Source: Euryarchaeota archaeon UBA40
GTDB taxonomy: Archaea > Thermoplasmatota > Poseidoniia > Poseidoniales > Thalassarchaeaceae
Assembly: GCA_002506875.1 (NCBI GenBank)
Contig: DAYJ01000047.1
Coordinates: 1-16,966, forward strand
DNA: 16,966 nucleotides
Reading direction: 5' to 3'
Shown here: positions 1-7,300 of the stretch, one piece after another
How the letters are laid out: each line of letters begins with the position of its first letter
Position numbering within the stretch: position 1 is the first letter of the stretch
Made by a program: the position numbers and the translations under genes
The notes under the pieces: model-generated
The model's input: only the letters and a program-made list of their open reading frames with translations
The model's database searches: none
Told to the model about the DNA's origin: nothing

Positions 1-50
1 CCCTGACCTTGTCCTTGACCTTGGCCCTGACCTTGTTCGCCCTGGCCCTG
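1..50 (-). repeat. Gln-Gly hexanucleotide repeat at the 3' end of the visible calcium-binding gene
   Basis: On the minus strand the last visible codons alternate CAG/CAA with GGC/GGT/GGA, interrupted once by GAA, and encode a Gln-Gly tract (residues about 176-191). Codon-level variation keeps it from being a perfect satellite. It continues beyond the window, so its full copy number is unknown. Such tracts are typical linkers in secreted repeat proteins and can vary in length between strains. Confidence 0.75.
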
Positions 51-575
51 ATCATTGGACTCGCCGCCGCCGTTAGTTCCGCCGTTACCGCTGCCGGTCT
101 CAGAATCCTGGTAGTCGGGGTCGTAGGCATCTGGGATGCCGTCGCCGTCCTGGTCCGAGGACTCACCGTCATTCGGGTCGTTCGGGAACGCGTCAGTGGA
201 GTCAGGCTTACCGTCACCGTCGGTGTCAGCGCTGTTCGGGTTGGTCCCGCGCGCATATTCCTGGGCGTTAGTCAAACCATCGCCGTCCGGATCTGCGTTA
301 GCGTCGCCACCAGAGTTAGGGTTGAGGCCGTGATTGACCTCCCATCCGTCTGGCAATCCGTCGCCGTCGCTGTCCGCGCGGGTCATGTCCGTTCCTTGCT
401 GCTGTTCCTCGGCGTTCGTCAAACCGTCACCGTCCCAGTCAGCTCCACCATCGGAGCCGTCAAGAGGGTCGGTTCCGTCTGCAGATACTCCTACAGACGC
501 GGCCATCAGTACCATAAACAGTGCAATTAGCATGCTCAATTTCTTGTTCGTGTTTTTGTTTTGCATAGTTTTCAT
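1..575 (-). CDS. Secreted calcium-binding repeat protein (thrombospondin type 3/EF-hand-like), 3' end cut by window edge
   Basis: I translated this gene directly; it is open from an ATG at 575 to the left edge (191 codons, no stop). Residues 1-32 form a signal peptide: a Lys/Asn-rich start (MKTMQNKNTNKK), a hydrophobic core (LSMLIALFMVLMAASVGV) and a likely cleavage after SA. The rest is acidic, with DxDGDG loops near residues 46-51, 68-73, 95-100, 117-122 and 141-146, mostly followed by LTNAEE/LTNAQE or LPDGWE. This is the thrombospondin type 3/dockerin-like calcium-binding pattern. From about 159 it becomes a Ser/Gly/Asn linker and then Gln-Gly repeats. It is probably exported and calcium-stabilised, and may be surface-attached by the missing C-terminus; its role is unknown. 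Start choice is open: ATG 566 (residue 4) lies 23 nt from a promoter-like box, which would suit a leaderless transcript, whereas AAGGA sits only about 1 nt before ATG 575. The gene is clearly GC-richer than its neighbours. Confidence 0.85.
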   Translation of the reverse strand, partial: MKTMQNKNTNKKLSMLIALFMVLMAASVGVSADGTDPLDGSDGGADWDGDGLTNAEEQQQGTDMTRADSDGDGLPDGWEVNHGLNPNSGGDANADPDGDGLTNAQEYARGTNPNSADTDGDGKPDSTDAFPNDPNDGESSDQDGDGIPDAYDPDYQDSETGSGNGGTNGGGESNDQGQGEQGQGQGQGQGQ

Positions 576-589
576 TTCCTTTGCTTTGT

Positions 590-598
590 TTCAGAGAA
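590..598 (-). promoter_or_regulatory. Candidate promoter box TTCTCTGAA for the calcium-binding protein gene
   Basis: Read on the minus strand, TTCTCTGAA (within GGGTTCTCTGAA) ends 23 nt before the ATG at 566 and 14 nt before the ATG at 575. It matches the boxes before pyk (GGTTTCTTTGAA) and the giant gene (AGTGTCTTTGAA) at most positions and at similar spacing. If it is the TATA-like element, transcription would begin at or near the ATG at 566 and the mRNA would be leaderless. This is inference from three sites only. Confidence 0.4.
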
Positions 599-613
599 CC
601 CGCCGTTCTCTCT

Positions 614-657
614 CTCCGGGATCAGTCATGCAGTGCATGGCGTTCGAACTCCGGGAT
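614..657. promoter_or_regulatory. Palindrome CATGCAGTGCATG flanked by direct repeats CTCCGGGAT (possible operator)
   Basis: CATGCAGTGCATG at 627-639 is a perfect 13-nt palindrome about the central G633. It is bracketed by two identical copies of CTCCGGGAT, at 614-622 and 649-657, set 35 nt apart start to start. A second palindrome, GTTCGAAC, overlaps the right-hand repeat at 642-649. The cluster lies 16-59 nt upstream of the candidate promoter box of the calcium-binding gene, where an archaeal activator or BRE-proximal regulator could bind. No protein is identified. Confidence 0.35.
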
Positions 658-721
658 GCGGCGGTTGAATCGATTGTGTGGTTAGCACTGGGGCTATTCG
701 CTTCATGGAGCGGGAAGAACC

Positions 722-752
722 GGATTGCAACGCAATCCCTGACTAAATCAGG
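722..752. other. Two adjoining small hairpins in the intergenic region
   Basis: GGATTGC-AAC-GCAATCC (722-738) forms a 7-bp stem with a 3-nt loop. It is immediately followed by CCTGA-CTAAA-TCAGG (738-752), a 5-bp stem with a 5-nt loop; the two share base 738. They lie about 140 nt beyond the stop of the zinc-ribbon gene on the minus strand. No T-run follows on either strand, so a simple intrinsic terminator is unlikely; a processed 3' end or small RNA is possible. Confidence 0.3.
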
Positions 753-894
753 TGCCCGATTCTTCTCGTTACTTCGCTCCAGTCCTCCGATTTTTGCCAT
801 TCTAAGCCACATTTCGTTCTAGGGTGCCCTTCGCTCCCTCTGTCTAGTGAAACGTCCTTGGGGTATATGAAACCCGCATCATCCATGTTCCAAA

Positions 895-1257
895 TTAGGG
901 GGTAAGACGGCGGAGTTCCGCCTTGAAACGGGCTGCCCCAAGGATGTGGCGGATCGGTGCAAGGACTGACATGAGTATCAAAGCAACAAGAATTGCTGGA
1001 GTCCAGAAGGTGATTCCTTGACCCATCGTGAGCCACCCGGACCAAGCAACAATGAGTGTTGCCCAAATTCCGTAACGACGGGCAAAGAGTGACGTGCGAG
1101 CCCGGGTTATCTCATCTGAATAGAGCTGAGGCACCTCATCTTCTGTGACGAAACCTTGCTCAACGCCACAACGAACGCAGACAAGATATCGTGGACCATT
1201 GCCCCGAATAAACTGGTCTTGAGGATATACTCCTCTGCAGTAGCGACATGTAGCCAT
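895..1257 (-). CDS. Small zinc-ribbon membrane protein, two predicted transmembrane helices
   Basis: The 120-residue product starts with a zinc ribbon: C4-x2-C7 and C27-x2-C30, separated by a Gly/Pro-rich knuckle. A polar linker with acidic patches follows (31-60). Then come two hydrophobic segments, about 62-82 (Trp-rich) and 84-105, and a short basic tail (AARFKAELRRL). The predicted topology has the zinc ribbon and tail on the cytoplasmic side. Proteins of this shape are common in archaea and bacteria, and most have no known function; I do not recognise a specific family. The gene begins 37 nt after the pabB-pabA stop on the same strand, so it may be the last gene of that operon, although nothing links it to folate synthesis. 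No good Shine-Dalgarno lies at normal spacing; AGGA is about 17 nt upstream. Another reading frame gives a longer overlapping ORF, but that one lacks any domain logic. Confidence 0.75.
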   Translation of the reverse strand: MATCRYCRGVYPQDQFIRGNGPRYLVCVRCGVEQGFVTEDEVPQLYSDEITRARTSLFARRYGIWATLIVAWSGWLTMGQGITFWTPAILVALILMSVLAPIRHILGAARFKAELRRLTP

Positions 1258-1294
1258 CCGAATCTCTCATTCCTGCGGAATCACGCCGACTCCT

Positions 1295-3610
1295 TCAATC
1301 CTGCTGTTCAAAGGCCTGAGGGGAGTCCTCCAAGAGGCTTCTAGAAGTATCACGTCCGAGATCTAGGAAGGTCTTGAGTAAAGCTCGGCCCTCAGGACTT
1401 CCGCATGATTCAGGGTGAAATTGAATTCCATGAACTGGACGGTCAATTGCCTCAACACCCATGATTATACCTGTGGGCTCGACCCATGCATTAGCAGCCA
1501 GTTTCTGTTTTGTGTTCTCCTTCGGAGCAGCGATACTGAGGCTATGATAGCGCATCATTGTCGGAGAATCTTCTGAATGGATGAATAAACCCGAGGATAC
1601 GTGCTCAATACTCATGGGAACACCATGAACAGCACCACTAGGGGTGCGCTTGAGGGCCCAACCATCCGCAATCCCAAGGGCCTGATGGCCGAGGCATAAG
1701 CCAAGTGTCGGCAGAGGTGAATTGGTGTCTAATGCCCAACGGGCGAATGCCATGGTGAGGGGAGAAGATGTTGGCTCAGAGGGGCCAGGTCCGAGAACGA
1801 TGTGTGAGGGAGAATGTGTTTCAAGCAAAACCCCGATGTCTACATTCGATTCCGGTCCACGGCCAGACACGATGATGACCTCGGCCCCACATATTCGAAG
1901 TTCATCGACAATGTTCCATGCGAAGGAATCTAAGTTATTCACAAAAAGGACACGAGGTGGATCGGGTAAGTCGTGAACACGGGGTGAATCGGTATGGAGG
2001 CGTGTCAAGAGGGCAGATGTTCGATCATCGACGACACGGATGGGTTCAATCCTAGGTTCTGCCGAAACGGGTTGAGTTAATGGATCCAAATTTGATTTAG
2101 GCCAACAGGCTTCAATCAGTGCCGCAGCCTTCAATTTCGCTTCTTCAACCTCGGATGCTGGATCAGATTCGGCTGTGATACCGCCTCCTGCCTTGATGAT
2201 AGCATGCCAGCCATCGTCCGTAGAATGGGCCTCCATTGTCCGAATTAGAATGTTCCAGACACCCTGTCCACACAATGGATCATCGTAGCCAAGTGATCCA
2301 GTCCATGCGCCTCGAGGAGCCTCTTCAAGTTCAGAAATTGCTGCGATTGTTACATCCTTTGGACAACCGGTGATGGAACCGCCCGGAAATAGATGCTGTA
2401 ATGCGGATGGAACATCGACGCCTGAGGCAGGATGACCTGAGACGGTACTAACCATGTGGTGTACGTTTGGCAATGATTCTATTCGCCAATCCGCCCAGAT
2501 TGTGGACCCTGCTCGACTAATTCGGCGGATATCGTTCATCTCAAGATCGACTAGCATCATGTGCTCTGCGATTTCCTTACGAGATGTCAGCATAGTCGTC
2601 ACTTCAGCAGTGTCGGCTTCCAGATGCATGCCTCTTGGACGAGTGCCTTTGATTGGACGTGTAGACACGCAGTCAGGCCCCATCTCTAGCAGGAGTTCAG
2701 GGCTGGAAGAAGCGATGGCAAGGTCGAGATCGGGGGCATGAAACCAACCTGAGAAGGGAGCGGGATTAACCTCGACTAATCTTTCGAATATCTCCCATGG
2801 ATGGATGTCGGTTGGCCCACTCCAAGTACGACCATAGTTCGCTTGGTAGAGGTGGCCACCACGGATTGATTCGATAATACGCTGAACCTGATGTGCGTGA
2901 TGAGCATCAGAAGTGCTGACAGGATTCATTGAGTGGATGGTTTCCAGGGGCTTCTGTGGAATAATAGATACCTCCTCAATCGGTAAATTCGCCCACGGAT
3001 GATCCTCAGCAGAGACAAGGGTCATGATGTCGAGTTCTCGATTGTGGTGGATGTAGGCATCAAGCGGATACAGGACACCAAGAACCGTTCCTTCATTGGG
3101 CCGATAGAGAATGTCGACTGGTGAAGTCCACTGAACTAGATCGTAACCAAGGAGGCCGGTAACCGTTCCAAGGCTAGGTAATTCATCAGGAGTGGGTTGG
3201 ATGGTTCCAAGACGTGCAAGACGCATCGCTTCAGCGAGATTCGATGCAGTACAAGTCTCGCGAGTGATCCAACCTTTGCCGTTCCATTGCTGAACTTCGA
3301 CTACCATCGGGGAGATTGAAGGAAACTGAATTTCCCCGTTCAACGGGGAAGACGAGGAGGGTTTCTCTGATGCATCAATTGGAGAGGGTTGCTTGAGTAA
3401 AGTGCGGTGATAGGCAGGCGCCATCAGTAGTGAATGACGGGCGATGTCCGACACCGGGCCTCCGGAATGAAGGAGGAGTTCGTCGGGGGATAGATTGGTT
3501 GAACTGATAGTTCGCAAGGATCTTTGGATATCTACAAGCGGCTGATCACTATCGAATCGAGGTAGGCGTCGATGGATCATACGCCTCACTGAACCCCTGA
3601 CATCGTCCAT
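1295..3610 (-). CDS. pabB-pabA: Fused aminodeoxychorismate synthase: PabB (component I) with C-terminal PabA glutamine amidotransferase
   Basis: This enzyme makes 4-amino-4-deoxychorismate from chorismate and glutamine, the first committed step to p-aminobenzoate and folate. Residues about 1-540 are the chorismate-binding part: YQANYGR, SPELLLE, PIKGTRPRG, EIAEHMMLVDLEMNDI, HHMVSTVSG, FPGGSITGCPK and the C-terminal AGGGITAESDP-SEVEEA. The Lys of PIKGT (K321) marks PabB; anthranilate synthase TrpE normally has Ala there. Residues about 565-755 are a class I glutamine amidotransferase with nucleophile C639 in GLCLGHQ and H732/E734 in HPES. The linker carries no known domain. At 771 residues the length suits a two-domain fusion. 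ATG 3610 overlaps the end of pabC by 25 nt and has GAAGGA a few bases upstream. ATG 3577 (residue 12), preceded by GAGG and 8 nt past the pabC stop, is an equally fair start. Anthranilate synthase is the alternative, disfavoured by K321 and the neighbouring pabC. Confidence 0.9.
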   Translation of the reverse strand: MDDVRGSVRRMIHRRLPRFDSDQPLVDIQRSLRTISSTNLSPDELLLHSGGPVSDIARHSLLMAPAYHRTLLKQPSPIDASEKPSSSSPLNGEIQFPSISPMVVEVQQWNGKGWITRETCTASNLAEAMRLARLGTIQPTPDELPSLGTVTGLLGYDLVQWTSPVDILYRPNEGTVLGVLYPLDAYIHHNRELDIMTLVSAEDHPWANLPIEEVSIIPQKPLETIHSMNPVSTSDAHHAHQVQRIIESIRGGHLYQANYGRTWSGPTDIHPWEIFERLVEVNPAPFSGWFHAPDLDLAIASSSPELLLEMGPDCVSTRPIKGTRPRGMHLEADTAEVTTMLTSRKEIAEHMMLVDLEMNDIRRISRAGSTIWADWRIESLPNVHHMVSTVSGHPASGVDVPSALQHLFPGGSITGCPKDVTIAAISELEEAPRGAWTGSLGYDDPLCGQGVWNILIRTMEAHSTDDGWHAIIKAGGGITAESDPASEVEEAKLKAAALIEACWPKSNLDPLTQPVSAEPRIEPIRVVDDRTSALLTRLHTDSPRVHDLPDPPRVLFVNNLDSFAWNIVDELRICGAEVIIVSGRGPESNVDIGVLLETHSPSHIVLGPGPSEPTSSPLTMAFARWALDTNSPLPTLGLCLGHQALGIADGWALKRTPSGAVHGVPMSIEHVSSGLFIHSEDSPTMMRYHSLSIAAPKENTKQKLAANAWVEPTGIIMGVEAIDRPVHGIQFHPESCGSPEGRALLKTFLDLGRDTSRSLLEDSPQAFEQQD

Positions 3611-4320
3611 GCTTCCTTCAAACCACGCTCAATCGGGGCGAGGAGGCAATCACCTACTGGAATCTCGTGACCATCAATCTCTTCGATGGCGAGGGCGCCT
3701 ATACCTGTTCCAACAACTACCAATTCACGACACCGGCGCACTAGTTCTTCAGTCAACCAAGCAGTCCTTAGTGGGATGCCGGCTGATTCAAGTTCGTGCT
3801 CAATTAACGTTAGAGTGACAGATTCGACCGCCCCCTGTTCCTCTCCTGGAGCGTAAGCTACACCATCTTCGTCCAAGAGGATGGGGGTACATCGATCTCC
3901 ATCTACGATGGAATAATCATGAATCAGTAAAGCAATGTCTGAACCTGTTCGCTCAGCAGTATCCCTTGCTGTAACGTATGCTGACCATGCTCCGTGCTTG
4001 ATACCGCGAAATCGTCGGGGCCACCTAGGGGCTGGAATGCTAATCGCAGAGACAGGTCCCCTAATCTCTGGATTCGTACGTATATCGATCGAAAGGTCCC
4101 CATCTGTAGACCATTCGATGCGCATCAAACCAACATCGAGTGTAGTTTCCTCTAAACTGCGATCTATTTCAGCCCTGACGAATTCAGCCTCTAGAGGGGG
4201 ACATCGTGCAGCTTCTGCGAATCGGATTAGGCGTTCTTCGTGCGATGAACGTGCAAGGACTGTGGTGTTCCGGAATGCAACCGTCGTGAAGACGGAATCG
4301 CCGGGTCGCTCGTCGCTCAT
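3586..4320 (-). CDS. pabC: Class IV PLP aminotransferase-fold protein, probable 4-amino-4-deoxychorismate lyase
   Basis: The likely reaction is 4-amino-4-deoxychorismate to p-aminobenzoate plus pyruvate, using pyridoxal phosphate. The fold-type IV layout is visible. An N-terminal SVFTTVAFRNTTVL...HEERLIRFAEA matches the usual 'ET..v.nG....HleRL' start. K108 in GIKHGAW is the candidate Schiff-base lysine. GSDIALLIHD (126-135) precedes VDGDRCTPIL, where most relatives have a Glu followed by a substrate-facing Ser/Asn; here D140 replaces Glu. GIPLRTAWLTEEL...VVVGTGIGAL corresponds to the 'ADEvFltgT..gv.pV' strand and loop. At 244 residues it is slightly shorter than E. coli PabC (269). It overlaps pabB-pabA by 25 nt and starts 39 nt after the giant gene, so translation with pabB-pabA is coupled. 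A branched-chain or D-amino-acid aminotransferase is possible from sequence alone; the neighbour settles it. Confidence 0.8.
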   Translation of the reverse strand: MSDERPGDSVFTTVAFRNTTVLARSSHEERLIRFAEAARCPPLEAEFVRAEIDRSLEETTLDVGLMRIEWSTDGDLSIDIRTNPEIRGPVSAISIPAPRWPRRFRGIKHGAWSAYVTARDTAERTGSDIALLIHDYSIVDGDRCTPILLDEDGVAYAPGEEQGAVESVTLTLIEHELESAGIPLRTAWLTEELVRRCRELVVVGTGIGALAIEEIDGHEIPVGDCLLAPIERGLKEAWTMSGVQ

Positions 4321-4350
4321 ACCGGTAGGAACGCGCCTGAACGGAAGAGG

Positions 4351-4368
4351 CTTCTCTGTTCAGAGAAG
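4351..4368 (-). terminator. Hairpin across the stop codon of the giant gene
   Basis: On the minus strand CTTCTCTGAACAGAGAAG is a perfect 8-bp inverted repeat with an AA centre (or a 7-bp stem capped by GAAC). Its left arm is the last two codons (CTT CTC) plus the first bases of the TGA stop. It lies 31-48 nt upstream of the pabC ATG. No T-run follows, so it may be a partial terminator, an mRNA processing or stability element, or a structure that limits translation into pabC. Confidence 0.4.
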
Positions 4369-7300
4369 GTCATCGAGGAACGACATGTCAAGATCATCAT
4401 CTCGCTGCTGTCCAGACCGCAATGCCTTCGCAGCACTCGTCAATTCCTGTGTATTGAGATATTGATCCTGATTATCATCATGGTAGCGCGCCTCTTGGAC
4501 TAGTACGTCAACGGAAGGTAAATCGTACTCCTGAACGAGATCACCGGCTCTCCGCTTAGAGAAGTTGTAGTCATCGACTGGAGCAACTTGTGCTACGCCA
4601 ACAGGTTGCGCATCCATCGGTGGTGGTGCAACTGTGGGCGATGCGAGCATCCCCATATCATCGTCATCCCAACGTTCCTGATTTTGTATTCCATAGGTTC
4701 CTTGCGCTAGATGTGCCCATTCAGCACTCGGATCCTTTCGACGCATGACTAAGAGGGCTACCATTGCGGCGATAATCATGCCGAGTAAGATGAGGATAAC
4801 TACGGTCTGGACACCGAGGGCTTCCCACCATGCTGCATCTTCAGAGTCACCTGGATTCGGGACAGCGGTTGGATCGTATGGTAACAGGGCTTGCGCTGTT
4901 ACACCAAATCGGTGGACTTCTCCATCGTGTGCAACAATCGTCACATAATGAGTCAGATTTTGATCTAAGGTATCGTTACCTATTGCATCGAACGTGTAGG
5001 ACACACCCTGAACGAAGTCTTTGACCAGTCGTGCATCTCGAGTATCCTCAAAGACCTCATTGGAGGCGTATATCCAATAAGAGCGGACCTTGGCATCTTC
5101 AGAGATGTCCCATTCAACAATAATCGAATTTCCATCATCAGACCACCGTAGAGTTACTCCAGTAATCTCTGGAAGATGGAGGCCTGGATCAAGAAGGGAG
5201 TTGTCAATCGGAGAGCGACTCGAAGTCAGGAGGTCTGTATACAACGCATTACCTGAGCTGTCAACGGGCACAACAGCAACCCAAGTCTCGACTCCTGGTG
5301 CAAGAGGGAGGGCGTCTCCGTCAGATTCTGAATTTGTGCGAGAGAAGATTTCAACCTCTGCTGGTAAATCCGGATTCCTCTCAAGAACGGCTGCTGGCTC
5401 CATGGTAGACGCGTCTGTAAATGGTAATGACGAAGTAAATACCTCGTAACGATCGAGGTCGCTCGCGAGACTCAAATCAAAGGAAACGTGGAGGGCATCA
5501 CCCAAATCGTCTGGGCGATCCGCTAAAGTCGGCGCATCCAAACGTGATGGAGGGGTAATGTCTCCTCGGTTGTCAATTGGTGTAACCTCCACTGTTTCAA
5601 GGCGAGTCAGGTAGACATTGTCGATTTGATCGTGTGCTGTAACAGTCACGTAGAGCTTGACATCGGGCTGAATTGAATCAGACTGTGCTGTGCTGACTGA
5701 ACTTCCACCATACAAGGCCGTATCAACCGTAATTTCGATTCTTTCCTCTGCCCATCCACGGCGTTCAACCAAGATTAGGCCGCATTCATCGGGGTCTTCT
5801 GAACAAGCACTCCACTTCGGACCCACGGTAGTAACGGGATGCTCGGACACCCATACCACATAATGTTCCAAATCACGATCGAAACTAGGTGTCCAACTAA
5901 CATCGATGCTGGTGCCATCATCATCCGGAGTATCCCATGCTTCGATGTTTGTGATACGTTCAGGGGGCTGAGGTGCAACATTCGCGACCGATGTAGCCTC
6001 AACAATTGTAACATTCTCTAGGTCCTTATTCTGCCATAGATCAACTGCGACCACTGTGAACCAATGGACAATGCCATCTTGAATTGGTCGACCAGCAATA
6101 TCGTTCACCACTACTGAAATTGTAGTATCCTGAGATTGATCCTGTCGGGCCATCTGAGTTGGAGGGCCTTGACCGCCACCGCCAGGAGCTCCTCCGGGTG
6201 GCCCAGGACGTTGTCCTTCCAATAATGGAGCGCAACCGAAAGTGGTCAATGCGATATCCCAGCCAACAACATCTGATGGCAATGTTTCCGAGTTTGCAAT
6301 ATGGCCATAGATTTCGTAGAATGCGCAGTCTTCCTCCTCATTTGCTGTCCACTCAATCGTGATGTGGCCACCTTCATCATCAGGAGTATCGAATGCAACG
6401 ATGTCTTCGACTGGAGCAGGTGGGGTGCCATCATCCTCCAAAGCAGTCCATATTACGGGACCGACGATTGTGGCATTCGATTCGTCGAATTGGCCACTTT
6501 CATCAGTACACACAAACGCAAACCAAAATGGATCATTCGTTGGGATTTGAGTAAAGGTAGTGTTCGCCTCCCCTGCAGGTATTGCAGTTGCCCTAGGAAG
6601 ACGATATGGGAAATCTTCTGGAATTGGAATTGGGGTCCTCCAATAATGTGTAAAGGCATGATCAAGTTCAGTACATGCGGACCATTCGAGCATTACTCTG
6701 CCCTCTTGATTCTCATCGATTGTAGCGTTCACCCATGTAGGCGGAGTTGGGACATTGTCAATTGGAATTGCAAAGTTACCGAAATTAGACGGTTCACCTA
6801 ACAATCCTCCAGAGTACTCCGTTACAATGGATATTCCATATTCCACACCATCTACCAATGGGGTACTCAATGATGTTGTGAGTTCAGCAGAGACAATTGC
6901 CCACGCTGGAATTCGGGCATCGTAACTTCCACTGGCGTCTGTTAGATCTTCGATATCTGATGATGTGAGACCATTCGGATATTCCGTTGTTTCCCACACA
7001 TAAATCCGGTATGCAACCCAGCCATGATCTGTGGATGGTGACCAACGAGCAATGAGGGTCTCACCCCCATCATCTGGACGATCGAAGAACTCCAATACCT
7101 CAGTGGGTTGTTCGAGACGGACCCAATCATAGGTGAGTCGGACCCAGATAGAGCCATTTGACGGGCTCTGAAGACCAAGTTCGACTTGGCGTCCGATTTG
7201 ACTCATCGCAGCATTGTCAATCGCATTTTGGAGGGATGATTCCAAACTAAAGTCGAGTTCTGCTAAGTCCCATATTCCAGTGTAATTGAGAGTCGTGGTC

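Larger units (their letters stand above)
576..894. other. 319-nt intergenic region without a convincing gene
   Basis: This gap separates the zinc-ribbon gene from the calcium-binding protein gene. I find no gene in it that I can support. It holds the likely promoter of the calcium-binding gene (590-598), a 13-nt palindrome flanked by 9-nt direct repeats (614-657), an 8-nt palindrome GTTCGAAC (642-649), two adjoining small hairpins (722-752), and the direct repeat CTTCGCTCC at 772-780 and 830-838. The density of short symmetrical elements fits a regulatory region or an unannotated RNA, but none matches a family I recognise. Confidence 0.5.

Noticed and set aside
9..530. 173-codon open frame on the plus strand
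   Set aside because: It is antisense to the calcium-binding gene. Its Val/Arg-rich product is what GC-rich Asp/Gly codons give when read backwards, and the opposite strand has a signal peptide and repeat structure.
591..812. 73-codon minus-strand open frame in the 319-nt gap
   Set aside because: No recognisable domain, no good ribosome binding site, composition unlike the neighbours, and it covers the palindromes and candidate promoter of the downstream gene.
743..1066. 107-codon minus-strand open frame overlapping the zinc-ribbon gene
   Set aside because: It is an out-of-frame shadow; the overlapping frame has two CxxC pairs and two clear membrane helices.
1295..3610. Anthranilate synthase (TrpE-TrpG fusion) as the identity of the fused enzyme
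   Set aside because: The PIKGT motif with Lys and the overlapping class IV aminotransferase gene both favour aminodeoxychorismate synthase; kept only as a minor alternative.
3935..4465. 176-codon plus-strand open frame opposite pabC and the end of the giant gene
   Set aside because: Ser/Arg-rich antisense shadow spanning two genes with clear family or domain signals on the minus strand.
4360..4740. Histidine kinase or other signalling enzyme in the tail of the giant protein
   Set aside because: The tail is only about 130 residues and shows no H-box, N/G-box, receiver or GGDEF motifs, just an EF-hand loop and acidic clusters.
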